Assembly: GCF_002964785.1 (NCBI RefSeq)
Contig: NZ_PQCC01000002.1
Location: 492,832-556,831, forward strand
DNA: 64,000 nt
Direction of reading: 5' to 3'
Origin: Pseudoalteromonas sp. T1lg48
GTDB lineage: Bacteria; Pseudomonadota; Gammaproteobacteria; Enterobacterales; Alteromonadaceae
In this document: piece after piece, positions 26,811-36,835 of the stretch
Position numbering within the stretch: the first letter of the stretch is position 1
Layout of the letters: each line of letters starts with the position of its first letter
Notes under the pieces: generated by a model
Databases searched by the model: none
Told to the model about the DNA's origin: nothing
The model's input: only the letters and a program-made list of their open reading frames with translations
Program-made: the position numbers and the translations under genes

Positions 26811-26840
26811 AAAAAAGCCACTCATTAGAGTGGCTTTTTT
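26811..26840. terminator. Bidirectional terminator (pilQ / dolP), second hairpin
   Basis: Stem AAAAAGCCACTC/GAGTGGCTTTTT with a 4-base loop, 15 bp beyond the pilQ stop. Its stem shares GCCACT with the first hairpin. Confidence 0.9.
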
Positions 26841-26854
26841 CTTATCAGATAGGC

Positions 26855-28912
26855 TTACAGAGAGCTCTCAACCATAATCTTCGGTGTTACGAAGATAAGT
26901 AGCTCACGCTTCTCATTACGCTCACTGGTTGAGCGGAAGAGTGCGCCCAGGTAAGGAACGTCGCCCAGTAGCGGTACCTTACGAGCCGAGTTGATGATCT
27001 GCTGCTGGTAAATACCACCTAGCACCACGGTTTGACCGTTTTCAACCAACACCTGAGTCTCAATACGCTGAGTATCGATGGCGACCGCAGGACCCGTTGC
27101 CGTATCTACCGTGTCACCGCGGGTATCCTGGGTGATGGCCAAATCAAGGATAACCTTGTTATCAGGAGTGATATGCGGAGTCACTTCCAGGCTTAGTACG
27201 GCCTTTTTAAAGGTCACCGTAGTCGCACCACTCGATGCCGACTGAACATAAGGGATTTCAGTACCCTGCTCGATACGTGCCTTTTTCTGGTTGGCGGTTG
27301 TAATACGCGGGCTGGCGATGATCTCACCCTTGTTTTCTTGCTCTAGTGCTGAAAGCTCCAGGTCAATCAAGGTACCATCGGCAAGCTTAGCCACGTGCAT
27401 ACCAATACTGCCCGCAGGGTTAGCTACCGGTAAGTTCACATTCAAGCGGTCGGTAATACTTGGCACAATACCGTTAGCAGCATCGGTTGCGCCTAACAGA
27501 TTACCCGATACTCCAGTGTCGCCACCTTGGTCACTAAAGCCCCAGCGGATACCCAGGTCTTCTTGAACGTTATCGCGTACCGTTACCATGCGAGATTCGA
27601 TAACAACCTGCTTCACCGCCACATCCAGAGTTTCAATCAAACGACGCACGTTTTCAATGCTCTTAGCCGTATCCTTGATTAACAAGGTGTTTGTACGGGC
27701 ATCAACCGACACGCTACCACGACTAGAAAGGATGCTGTTCACGTCGGTTTGCAATAAATCAGCAAACTCTTGCGCCTTAGCATAGTTAAGCTGAATGTAT
27801 TCGCTGTATAGCGGCTCCAGGTCTTCAACCTGTTGCTTGGCTTTTAGCTCTTTGGCTTCACGAGCGGCTAATTCTTCGGTTGGTGCAACCATTAGAATCG
27901 AGCCTTCCATACGCTTATCCAGGCCTTTTACTCGTAGTACGATATCAAGGGCTTGGTCCCAAGGCACACCGTCTAAACGTAGTGTGATGTTACCGGCAAC
28001 CGAATCACTCACTACAAGGTTAAAGCCATTATAATCGGCGATGATCTGCAGTACCGCACGAATAGAGATATCCTGGAAGTTCAGCGACATGGGACGACCT
28101 TGGTAGTCCTTACCATTGCCAAGGAAGCTGCGCTTCGACTCATCTTTTTCCAGAGTAATGGTAAAGATGTTGTCGAGTTGCTGATAGTTGTAATCGAATG
28201 CGTCTGTGGTATCGATTTCGATGCGGCTGTTAGAACCTTCTTTAAAGGTTTCTACCATGCTCACCACGGTACCGAAGTCCATCACATCCAATTGATAAAG
28301 AAGGTCATCAATGATGTCGGTGTTGTGGAACTCTACAATAACCTTGCCCGCTTGCTCCTGCACATCAATAGCGGCCATGTTTTCTTGTAAGAATACCAAT
28401 ACGCGCGCTTCACCTTCTTCGCCACGACGGAAGTCCAGGGCTTGAATACGGTTGATGTAGTTATCACCTTCGTCTTCTTCGGCAATGGTTTGCGATGCGT
28501 CTTGCACTGGGTTATCGGAAACGTGTAGATAGAACAAGTTCTTATCGATACGCGTCTGATAAATTTTCAGGCGATCTAGGTATACGGTTACCTTAAAGCC
28601 GTCATTAACAAACTCACTGGTTACCTTCTCTACACCGGCCTTATTAATTAAGACTTCTTCAAGACTTTGCTCATAATCGGCCTCATCAAAGAAAAGCTCA
28701 ATACGTGCCGGCTCACTGAATACCTGAATCTGGGGTTCGATGTAGATTTCCTCATCGAATACAAACTCTACCTCAGTTTCACCTTCCAGTAATGGGTTGT
28801 AGCGAACGTCGTACAACAAGGGTACGGCTGTCGCAAAACTCGACATAAACAGGGTAGCTACTGCGAGTACCAAAGAATAGATACGATTCATTTTGAATGC
28901 GTTATTTTGCAT
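26855..28912 (-). CDS. pilQ: Type IV pilus secretin PilQ
   Basis: Outer-membrane secretin through which type IV pili pass. 685 residues: signal peptide ending near ATA-VP, AMIN domain(s) (about 30-240) that bind peptidoglycan, STN domain (about 275-325), N1 ring domain and the secretin domain at the C-terminus (VENGQTVVLGGIYQQQ, VPLLGDVPYLGALFRS, LLIFVTPKI). I chose ATG 28912, preceded by AAGGTAAC; the ATG at 28951 lies inside pilP. The gene ends the pilMNOPQ operon; the aroK-aroB genes that often follow it are absent. Confidence 0.95.
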   Translation of the reverse strand: MQNNAFKMNRIYSLVLAVATLFMSSFATAVPLLYDVRYNPLLEGETEVEFVFDEEIYIEPQIQVFSEPARIELFFDEADYEQSLEEVLINKAGVEKVTSEFVNDGFKVTVYLDRLKIYQTRIDKNLFYLHVSDNPVQDASQTIAEEDEGDNYINRIQALDFRRGEEGEARVLVFLQENMAAIDVQEQAGKVIVEFHNTDIIDDLLYQLDVMDFGTVVSMVETFKEGSNSRIEIDTTDAFDYNYQQLDNIFTITLEKDESKRSFLGNGKDYQGRPMSLNFQDISIRAVLQIIADYNGFNLVVSDSVAGNITLRLDGVPWDQALDIVLRVKGLDKRMEGSILMVAPTEELAAREAKELKAKQQVEDLEPLYSEYIQLNYAKAQEFADLLQTDVNSILSSRGSVSVDARTNTLLIKDTAKSIENVRRLIETLDVAVKQVVIESRMVTVRDNVQEDLGIRWGFSDQGGDTGVSGNLLGATDAANGIVPSITDRLNVNLPVANPAGSIGMHVAKLADGTLIDLELSALEQENKGEIIASPRITTANQKKARIEQGTEIPYVQSASSGATTVTFKKAVLSLEVTPHITPDNKVILDLAITQDTRGDTVDTATGPAVAIDTQRIETQVLVENGQTVVLGGIYQQQIINSARKVPLLGDVPYLGALFRSTSERNEKRELLIFVTPKIMVESSL

Positions 28913-28931
28913 TGTGCTGTTACCTTGATTT

Positions 28932-29468
28932 TTATGAACTGGAATCATCACCTGCCTCCAACATTTCTAGCTTGGTCAGGCGTTCTTTCCAACATCCTGC
29001 TCCATCAGGGATTAACTCTAATAATTCTATGTAGTTACTGCGTACCTGAGTCACTTTGCCGTGATACAAGCCAACGTAATTGCCTCTTGAAATTCGGTGT
29101 AAGGTATCATCCGATGCCTTCACAAGGGCCCATGTTTGCGGCCCGGTACCGAGTGTGCCTTTCATCGAGAGGTTATCTAGCGGATAACGCTCCAAAGGCT
29201 CTTTCTTACGCTGTGGATCCGGGTGTAAGCAATTTTGCACCTGAATCAACTTATCCTGAATTAGCTCAGGCTTTGGCGCCACAAACGGGCTACGTAAGTC
29301 GGATGCGCTGTAGGCAAAATGCTCAAACTGGGCAATTTCAGGAATTGGCTCCACCTTGGGCTGCGTACTGGCTTTTACTCGGTTGATAAACTCTTTTTGC
29401 TCGGTCGTGTCATCAAAACACCCACTCACTAACAGTGTTAACGAGGCGACTGCGAGGAGTTTTTTCAT
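28932..29468 (-). CDS. pilP: Type IV pilus inner-membrane lipoprotein PilP
   Basis: 178-residue lipoprotein (lipobox LVSGC, Cys17) that links the PilMNO platform to the PilQ secretin. After a flexible stretch (about 18-75) comes the compact HR-type beta domain (about 95-165; LERYPLDNLSMKGTLG is the family signature). The stop of pilO and the ATG of pilP share one base (TAATG). Confidence 0.95.
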   Translation of the reverse strand: MKKLLAVASLTLLVSGCFDDTTEQKEFINRVKASTQPKVEPIPEIAQFEHFAYSASDLRSPFVAPKPELIQDKLIQVQNCLHPDPQRKKEPLERYPLDNLSMKGTLGTGPQTWALVKASDDTLHRISRGNYVGLYHGKVTQVRSNYIELLELIPDGAGCWKERLTKLEMLEAGDDSSS

Positions 29469-30067
29469 TATTCATCCCCCTCATAACGGTAAGTCTTGGC
29501 GACCACACTAAAGACTAGCTGGTCATCACCTGTAGCTTCGATTTCAAAGTCGTGCAAGCTGATAATACGCGGTAGCTGGGCTACCTTACCGACGAACTCA
29601 CCAAATTCGTGGTAGCTTCCTTCAACCTCAATCTTGATGGGTAGCTCGGTGTAGAACTCTTTTTTAATCTCTGGCAACCAGCCAATTTTGACAAAGGTCA
29701 AGCCACTGGTTGTCCCTACGTAAGAGAGGTCATCCAGCAATCCAGGCGTTTCATTCGAGGTCGGCAACTTTTTCAATAGCTGGGAGAACTTCTCTTCCAT
29801 CTCTTGCATTTGTTGCTTGTAGATTTCTAGGCGACTGGCTTTGGAGTACTTAAAGCGATAGCTATCGCGCAATTCGACTTCTTTATTTTGCACGTTTTCA
29901 TAACTAGTGATTTTATCTTCCACGAGCAGTTTATAGCTAAAGAACAACACCAGTCCGGCGGCGAATACACACACCAACCCCTTAACCAGGGCGGGCCATT
30001 CACCTATGTTGTCGAACTCCAGCTCACCCCACTCGATATCACTAAAGGCTTTAAAACCTGAACTCAT
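29468..30067 (-). CDS. pilO: Type IV pilus platform protein PilO
   Basis: 199-residue bitopic inner-membrane protein that pairs with PilN. Cytoplasmic N-terminus, membrane segment (about 28-47, GLVCVFAAGLVLFFSYKLLV), coiled coil (about 55-105) and a ferredoxin-like periplasmic domain. It starts inside the last four bases of pilN. Confidence 0.94.
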   Translation of the reverse strand: MSSGFKAFSDIEWGELEFDNIGEWPALVKGLVCVFAAGLVLFFSYKLLVEDKITSYENVQNKEVELRDSYRFKYSKASRLEIYKQQMQEMEEKFSQLLKKLPTSNETPGLLDDLSYVGTTSGLTFVKIGWLPEIKKEFYTELPIKIEVEGSYHEFGEFVGKVAQLPRIISLHDFEIEATGDDQLVFSVVAKTYRYEGDE

Positions 30068-30630
30068 TGTTTCACCTCGTCAATCTCATCGAAGGACTTC
30101 ACGCTGAATTGCATATTGAAATCACTCAACAAACGAGCCTGTTCTTCCCCGGCGACAATGCCTTGCAGGGATGCTCTTTCTAGTAGGTATGAGCCTTCAA
30201 CTTGACGAATCATGGTTGATAAGCGGTTGTTAGACTCACTTTTGCCCGTAATCTGAATTGCATCACCGCGACGCTCTAGCGTCGTAAAGTAAACGCCGGA
30301 AGGAACGATTTTCGCTACTTCATCCATAATACGTGTACCCAGGTTACGGTTACTTTGCAGCTCTTCAATCAGGCGCATACGCTGTTGCAAGCTTTCTTTT
30401 TTCTTGTCCAGCTCACGAATTTCGGCGATACGTTTATCCAGTATTTGAATTTCTCTTACTAGGAAGTTGTTACGTACATTTTGACCATCGATCATGGCAC
30501 CATAAACTTGGCTAAGTGCAAACATAGAAACAAAAGCGACCACAACCACCATCACCAAGATGGTAACGAAGTTTTGTTGCGCTTCCTTTCGTGCGGCTTC
30601 GCGCCAAGGCAGTAAATTTATATGTGGCAT
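30064..30630 (-). CDS. pilN: Type IV pilus platform protein PilN
   Basis: 188-residue bitopic inner-membrane protein. The N-terminal INLLPWR motif (residues 4-10), which docks on PilM, is intact. A membrane segment (about 22-42), a coiled coil (about 55-95) and a periplasmic ferredoxin-like domain follow. Its start overlaps the end of pilM by 13 nt. Confidence 0.95.
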   Translation of the reverse strand: MPHINLLPWREAARKEAQQNFVTILVMVVVVAFVSMFALSQVYGAMIDGQNVRNNFLVREIQILDKRIAEIRELDKKKESLQQRMRLIEELQSNRNLGTRIMDEVAKIVPSGVYFTTLERRGDAIQITGKSESNNRLSTMIRQVEGSYLLERASLQGIVAGEEQARLLSDFNMQFSVKSFDEIDEVKQ

Positions 30631-31696
30631 GCTGAGAAGCTCCTCAATGCAAGACCCGTGGCGACGGCGAATTGGGCCTTATGCTTGTCGATCAACTCCT
30701 GATCAACGCGCGAACCAATTTCCATGCTGGCAAAGGGGTTAACAACAACGGTATGAATACCCAATTCATCGACAAGCAATCTATCCAGGCCATCGATCAT
30801 GGTCGTACCGCCAGACAAGACAATGTAATCTACTTGATCTTTACCACTGGTGGTCAAAAACATTTGTACGGCGCGACGAACTTGCTGCAGCAAAGAGGTC
30901 TGGAACGGAGCCAACACCTCAAAGGTATAGTTAGGCGGCAAATCGCCTGTACATTTAGCCCGCTCCGCTTCGTCAAAGCTTTTGTTGTAGTAGGAAACAA
31001 TGGTGTTGGTATATTGCTCACCACCGAATACCTGGTCACGGGTATAAATGGTCTCGCCTTTTTGCACCACGCTGACCAAGGTCATCACTGCACCTATATC
31101 TACCAAAGCCACCACCTTGTCTTTGGCATCGTCTGGCAATGATGCGTAGGCCACATCCAAACTCCTGCTCAAAGCATAGGTTTCAACATCAACCACCTTG
31201 GGCGTGAAACCACCGGCTTCAACCGCTCCGGAACGCGCTTCAACGCTTTCCGTGCGCGCTGCCGATAGCAACACATTGACCTTTGACGGGTCAGCCTCGT
31301 TGATGTCGAGCTTTCGAAATCAATGCTTACCTCATCCAGGGGATAAGGGATTAAGCTATCGGCCTCGATTTCGATTTGCGATTCCAGTTCAGCATCACTT
31401 AATGACACGTCCATGAAGATCACCTTAGTGATCACCGTCTGACCAGACACAGCAACAACGGCGTGACTAATAGACTTTGGAATGCGTCTTCTAAGTTTTG
31501 CGATTACGCGGCCAATCGCCTCAATATCTTGTATGTTACGCTCGGCCATAGCCCCTTTAGGCATAGGTTCGATTGCAACAGCATCGAGACGATAACCCTG
31601 GTCCTGCTGTGTTAGTAACACCGCTTTAACAGAGTGTGAGCCAATGTCGATGCCCACCATGGCAGGCACTGACTTTTTGAGAAGTCGATTTAACAT
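30618..31696 (-). pseudogene. pilM: Type IV pilus ATPase-like protein PilM, split by a -1 frameshift
   Basis: Actin-like cytoplasmic ATP-binding protein that couples PilN to the pilus motor. As given, the reading frame breaks near 31307-31316. The 5' part (from 31696) reads normally to SIDFES (GIDIGSHSVKAVLL is the phosphate-1 motif), and the 3' part resumes in another frame with DINEADPSKVNVLL and runs to 30618. Adding one base between GAAAG and TCGAC (reading S-L-D) restores a single frame of about 359 residues, the normal PilM length. The rest shows no other damage, so this is either a sequencing or assembly error or a very recent mutation. All other pil genes here are intact. Confidence 0.9.
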
Positions 31697-31830
31697 AAGA
31701 CCAACGTGAAACCTTTTTTTATAATTATAATAGACTTATAAATTATTGATGAAAAAATTTTATTCACTTTCTAATCAAGATATACTAGCAACCTCTGCGC
31801 TCAATTGGGAGTCCAAATAGGGAATTATCC

Positions 31831-34422
31831 GTGAAAATATTCAAAAAATTTTTACAAATCCTTTGCATATGTGGCCTCCTGGGCTGTATTACTCTGGTTG
31901 CTTTATACCTTTACGTGAAGCCTGACATCCCCAGCGTAGCGGTATTAAAAGATGTAAAGTTACAAACACCAATGCAAGTATTTACGCGGGATGGCAAACT
32001 GATCAACCAGTTTGGTGAGAAGCGGCGAATCCCTGTAAAAATCAACGACGTCCCGGAACCACTTCTGAAAGCATTCCTGGCCACCGAAGATAATCGCTTT
32101 TATGAACACTACGGTATAGACCCAATAGGTATAGTACGTAGTGCTTTAGTACTAATATCCACCGGTGAAAAACGCCAGGGAGCCAGTACTATTACAATGC
32201 AATTAGCGCGAAACTTCTTTTTAACTCGCGAAAAAGCATATATTCGCAAAGTTAAAGAAATATTTATTGCCATCCACATTGAGCAATTATTAAGCAAAGA
32301 TGAAATTTTCGAGCTTTACCTTAATAAAATAGAATTAGGAAACCGCGCTTTTGGTATTGGTGCTGCGGCCCAAGTTTATTATGGTAAATCGCTCGATGAA
32401 TTAACTCTAGCACAAATGGCGATGATTGCAGGTTTACCGAAAGCCCCTTCGGCATTAAATCCGATTCGCAACCCGGAACGTGCCAAAGCACGCCGTAATG
32501 TGGTGCTCGCGCGTATGTTGGATGAAGGTTATATCAGCTCTTCTGAATATCAGGAAGCTACAAGTGCTCCAATCACCGCGACCTTCCATGGTGCCGAGAT
32601 AGAACTCTATGCTCCTTATATTTCCGAGATGGCGCGCGCCGAATTGGTGGCCATGTACGGTACCGAACAGGCTTATAATTCGGGCATCAAAGTCTATACC
32701 TCGGTAGAGTCAACCATGCAGGCGGCAGCGCAAACCGCGCTTCGCGATAATCTCTATGCCTATGATATGCGCCACGGTTATCGTGGCCCCGAGGCCTACT
32801 TATGGCAAGATGGCAGTGACGAGCCCCTAAGTGACCAAGAGTTAGTACGGTACCTAAAAGGCGTTAATACACTGGCAGATCTTCATGCCGGGGTAGTGAT
32901 GTCTGTTGAAGAGCAAGCTATTACCGTGCTAACCAAAGACAATGAGCGTCTAACCATAGATTGGGAAGGCCTGAAATGGGCACGCACCTTTATCACCCAA
33001 TCACGTCAAAGCTTTGCCCCAAAAACGGCCGCCGATATTGTCAACCCAGGGGCACAAATCTGGTACCGCTTCAACAAGGATGGCCTTCCCTTATTGGCTC
33101 AGCTTCCCGATGCCGCCAGCGCCTTGGTATCGATTGACCCCAAGGACGGTCGCATTAAGGCCATCGTCGGTGGTTACAGCTTTGAACAGAGCCAATATAA
33201 CCGGGCCGTACAAGCCAAGCGCCAGGTAGGCTCGAATATCAAGCCCTTTATTTATTCTGCGGCTCTGGAGCATGGGTACTCGTTGGCCACCATTATCAAC
33301 GATGCGCCAATCAACCACTGGGATAAAAGCCAAGGTGTAGCCTGGCGTCCAAAAAACAGCCCGGAAAAATATGTTGGTCCCATTCGTGTTCGCCGTGCCC
33401 TGGCCCAGTCTAAAAACGTGGTCTCGGTGCGCCTGATCCGTGGTGTGGGCGTTGATACCGCCGCCGAGCACCTACTTAAATTCGGCTTTAAGGACGAGGA
33501 TATTCCGCGCAATGAAACCTTGGCCCTGGGCAGTGCCTCGCTAACGCCGTTGGAGTTGGCTCGCGGGATGAGCGCCTTTGCCAATGGTGGTCACCTGGTG
33601 GAGCCCTATTTTATTAGTACCATCCTCAACAGCGAAGACGAAGTGCTTTATCAAGCTCAGCCATTACTTGCGTGTAGCAATGAACAGCATCGTAAAAATG
33701 AGGTGTTAGCCGAGTTTGCCGAACTCGCTAAGCTCGAAGACTTGGCCACAGGTGAAGCCACTGCCAGCGAACAATTAACAACCGAGCTGCAAATCGACGA
33801 GCTGCAATCGCAAGAGCAAGCCATACCCAGCTGTGCGCCACGCGTGATCTCCGAGCAAAACGCCTTTTTAATTGCCGATGCCATGAACAGCGCGATTTGG
33901 GGTGGTGGGGACTGGCAACACGGCACCGGCTGGAACGGCACCGGCTGGCGCGCCACCAAATTAAAGCGTCGTGATTTATCCGGTAAAACCGGCACCACTA
34001 ACAACTCGGTCGATACCTGGTTTAGCGGCTTCAATGCCAATGTCATGACCACGGTCTGGGTTGGTTTCGATAACCCCGGCAACCCCCTGGGACGAACCAG
34101 CTACAACAATAATCTCGACCGCGGTCAGATCTTTGGTGCCGAGTCCGGCGCTAAGACCTCACTGCCGGCATGGATCGACTTTATGCGCGTGGCCCTTGCA
34201 GATCAACCATACGCGGCGATTGAACCACCCGAAGGATTAGAATCGGTGCGCATTGACCTGAAAACCGGTCTGCTAAGTCATAACAACGACCACACCAGTC
34301 GCTTCGAGTACTTTATTAAGGGCACGGCGCCGACCCGTTACGTAGAAAAAGCCCCACCGGTGCTGTTTGAAACCCAGACGCCGGGAGAGAAGGCTCTGCC
34401 GACAGAGGACGAGTTGTTCTAA
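31831..34422 (+). CDS. mrcA: Bifunctional penicillin-binding protein 1A
   Basis: Inner-membrane enzyme (863 residues) that polymerises and cross-links peptidoglycan. Order: membrane anchor (about 8-30), glycosyltransferase family 51 domain with catalytic Glu86 in TEDNRFYEHYG and QGASTITMQLARN, an OB-like linker (about 300-400), and a transpeptidase domain with Ser468 in GSNIK, the SKN motif and KTGT starting at Lys719. The start is GTG with a weak GGGA upstream. It is divergent from pilM by 134 bp, a common arrangement. Its activator LpoA is encoded at 23292. Confidence 0.96.
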   Translation: MKIFKKFLQILCICGLLGCITLVALYLYVKPDIPSVAVLKDVKLQTPMQVFTRDGKLINQFGEKRRIPVKINDVPEPLLKAFLATEDNRFYEHYGIDPIGIVRSALVLISTGEKRQGASTITMQLARNFFLTREKAYIRKVKEIFIAIHIEQLLSKDEIFELYLNKIELGNRAFGIGAAAQVYYGKSLDELTLAQMAMIAGLPKAPSALNPIRNPERAKARRNVVLARMLDEGYISSSEYQEATSAPITATFHGAEIELYAPYISEMARAELVAMYGTEQAYNSGIKVYTSVESTMQAAAQTALRDNLYAYDMRHGYRGPEAYLWQDGSDEPLSDQELVRYLKGVNTLADLHAGVVMSVEEQAITVLTKDNERLTIDWEGLKWARTFITQSRQSFAPKTAADIVNPGAQIWYRFNKDGLPLLAQLPDAASALVSIDPKDGRIKAIVGGYSFEQSQYNRAVQAKRQVGSNIKPFIYSAALEHGYSLATIINDAPINHWDKSQGVAWRPKNSPEKYVGPIRVRRALAQSKNVVSVRLIRGVGVDTAAEHLLKFGFKDEDIPRNETLALGSASLTPLELARGMSAFANGGHLVEPYFISTILNSEDEVLYQAQPLLACSNEQHRKNEVLAEFAELAKLEDLATGEATASEQLTTELQIDELQSQEQAIPSCAPRVISEQNAFLIADAMNSAIWGGGDWQHGTGWNGTGWRATKLKRRDLSGKTGTTNNSVDTWFSGFNANVMTTVWVGFDNPGNPLGRTSYNNNLDRGQIFGAESGAKTSLPAWIDFMRVALADQPYAAIEPPEGLESVRIDLKTGLLSHNNDHTSRFEYFIKGTAPTRYVEKAPPVLFETQTPGEKALPTEDELF

Positions 34423-34424
34423 CA

Positions 34425-34454
34425 TAAAAAAGCCAGCATATGCTGGCTTTTTTA
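34425..34454. terminator. Bidirectional terminator mrcA / metL
   Basis: Perfect palindrome AGCCAGCATATGCTGGCT flanked by A and T runs, between convergent genes. Confidence 0.92.
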
Positions 34455-34474
34455 ATTCTGAGCGAAAGCCCTGA

Positions 34475-36820
34475 TTAGTTTAATCGGGTGGCAAGCCAGT
34501 AAAGATCAGAATGCACACCCGCAGCGGTGACTTCCTTGCCCGCCCCCGGCCCTTGGATCACCAAGCCGTTATCCTGATACCAGTTGCTATTGACGACAAA
34601 AATATTGTCACCGGGGGGCAAGCCCGCCAATGGGTCATTGGTCGGCACCGCTACCAGCCCGACCTTGGCTTCAACTTTCCCCTGCTCAATGCGTAAATCG
34701 GCGTTATAACGCAACACCTTCTGCTCTGCCTTGGCTTGCTGCGCGCGCGTCGCTACAAAATCATCCAGTTCACCAAGATCTTCCAGACATTCTTGCCAAG
34801 TGCCCTTGGCCAATTGCGCTGGCATTAAGGCGCTAAGCTCAATATCATCCAGCTCCAGCTCTAACCCCAGTTCACGCGCCAAGATCAACAACTTGCGCTG
34901 GACATCGCGCCCAGATAAATCTTCACGAGGATCAGGCTCGGTAAAACCAAGCTCCTGCGCCTTCAGCAATAACTGGGAAAACGCCGTGCCGCCATCATAG
35001 CGACTGCACAACCAGGATAGGGTGCCGGAAAAAACGCCCTGCAACCGGGTCACCCTATCACCACTGTTTTGCAGATCAGCCAGGGCGAAGTTTATCGGTA
35101 GTCCGGCACCAACGCTGGTGTTGTAGCGCCACTGCAAGTTACGCTGAGCCAAGTCCTGTTTCAGGCTTTGATACCAGGCCAAGGGTGCGGTTCCTGCGTA
35201 TTTATTGGCACTGATTAGATGACAATCGGCCTTGGCAAACTGCGGATAAAGCTGGCTAAAAACCTCACTGGCGGTGATATCGATGACTACCTTGTGCTCG
35301 TAATCAAGCTGCGCCAAACGCGCTAACAGCTCGTTATTCGTATAAGGCTGAGCATCTTGCTCCCAGGCCGCTTGCCATTGTTCGGTATCGATGCCACAAG
35401 GGTCATAAAGCATGTTTTCGCTGCGCACTAAGGCCACCACCTTAATTTCTATATGCTGACGTAAACGCGCCAATTGCTGGGCAAATTGCGTCACGAAAAC
35501 CTCGCCAACATTACCCAAGCCAGCCACCACCACGGCCAACTGCCGTTGGGACCCCAACAAACGCTGGTGCAAGTAGCCCAGGCTATCGGCATCAATTTCT
35601 TCATCGGTTAACTGCAAAAAATAACCTTCACCTAGATAGCTAAAACGGGCATTTAGGTTGAGTTCGCTCAAACCCTGTTGTGCCTGTTGCTGGCATTTTT
35701 CCAACTCTCGCTGTGGTGCAACCAGGGCAAAACCGTTGACATTTGACTCCAGCAATTGGGCGCGCTCTGCAAAGTAATGCAGTAGCTCGGCACTGTGTTG
35801 CTGAGGCACCACCAGATACCAGATGCCATCAAGGTCGCAGGCGATAAGACTAGTCTGTAATTTACGTTGTAATTGTTCCAGCTCCCCCTGCTCCAAACGC
35901 AAAACCTTAATCACATCCTGCTGCGTCAAGGTGGTAATAAAGTGCTTATGCTTACACCCTCCCTCGCGCACGACTTCGGTGCCCACAGCATCGCTATCAT
36001 AGGAGCTGCGCACCGTCAGCTTAATGTCTGTGCCGTGTAAGGGAGAGAGAGTCTTGGCGTGCAATACAGGGTTGCCAAGGGCCGCTAATAATTGTGCCTG
36101 AGCGCGGCAAATTTTATGGTATTTCTGCGCCGCAGAAACCTTTCTCGGATCGGTGCTAAACACCCCTTGTGTATCGGTCCAGATGCACACTTCGTCTACG
36201 CCCATATAACGAGCAAATAAGGTGGCGCTGTAATCGCTGCCATTGCGCCCCAAGGTCACTGTTTGACCCCGCTGATCGGCGGCGATAAAACCGGTGATCA
36301 CATTAATCTTATCCGAGCTAATTAAACGCTGACACTGCTGCTCATTAACGCGATGCAATAGTTGTCCCTGTTGGGCACATAACAGCTGGCGCGCATCCCA
36401 AGCCAGCGCCTCAACGCCCAGTTGCTGCAAATAGCTGGATAACAAACGCGCCGACCATAGCTCGCCATGGGCCAATAATGCCGCCTCCTGCAAACTCCCC
36501 TGCTCAAATTCTTGCCATACCTGCGCTAATTCCTGCTCCAACAGATTTAATACCAGCGCTTTGTTCTCGCCGCTTAACAGCTCTTGGATCAGCTCCTGCT
36601 GATGATTACGCAACAGGCTTATCACATCCACAGCGCAATGCTGATCTTGTTGCTCAAACGCCTGCCATAACTTAACCAAAGTATCCGTGGTCTTACCGGC
36701 GGCGGACACCACGACTATGTCACCCACCTGGCTATGTGCGAGAATAATATTGGCGACCGCATAATAACGCGCCGCGCTGCTTAGGCTAGAGCCGCCAAAT
36801 TTATGTACTACCTTGGCCAT
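34475..36820 (-). CDS. metL: Bifunctional aspartokinase II / homoserine dehydrogenase II
   Basis: 781-residue fusion enzyme of methionine synthesis: the N-terminal aspartokinase phosphorylates aspartate (KFGGSS at 7-12; VITGFIAADQRG; GRNGSDYSA), central ACT-like regulatory region, and a C-terminal homoserine dehydrogenase (Rossmann VVVAGLGNVGEVF near 440; SANKYAGTAPL). E. coli MetL has 810 residues. The start codon lies 15 nt after the metB stop. The pairing with metB under MetJ boxes favours MetL over ThrA, as does the absence of threonine genes. Confidence 0.93.
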   Translation of the reverse strand: MAKVVHKFGGSSLSSAARYYAVANIILAHSQVGDIVVVSAAGKTTDTLVKLWQAFEQQDQHCAVDVISLLRNHQQELIQELLSGENKALVLNLLEQELAQVWQEFEQGSLQEAALLAHGELWSARLLSSYLQQLGVEALAWDARQLLCAQQGQLLHRVNEQQCQRLISSDKINVITGFIAADQRGQTVTLGRNGSDYSATLFARYMGVDEVCIWTDTQGVFSTDPRKVSAAQKYHKICRAQAQLLAALGNPVLHAKTLSPLHGTDIKLTVRSSYDSDAVGTEVVREGGCKHKHFITTLTQQDVIKVLRLEQGELEQLQRKLQTSLIACDLDGIWYLVVPQQHSAELLHYFAERAQLLESNVNGFALVAPQRELEKCQQQAQQGLSELNLNARFSYLGEGYFLQLTDEEIDADSLGYLHQRLLGSQRQLAVVVAGLGNVGEVFVTQFAQQLARLRQHIEIKVVALVRSENMLYDPCGIDTEQWQAAWEQDAQPYTNNELLARLAQLDYEHKVVIDITASEVFSQLYPQFAKADCHLISANKYAGTAPLAWYQSLKQDLAQRNLQWRYNTSVGAGLPINFALADLQNSGDRVTRLQGVFSGTLSWLCSRYDGGTAFSQLLLKAQELGFTEPDPREDLSGRDVQRKLLILARELGLELELDDIELSALMPAQLAKGTWQECLEDLGELDDFVATRAQQAKAEQKVLRYNADLRIEQGKVEAKVGLVAVPTNDPLAGLPPGDNIFVVNSNWYQDNGLVIQGPGAGKEVTAAGVHSDLYWLATRLN

Positions 36821-36835
36821 GAATCCGACTCCCGA

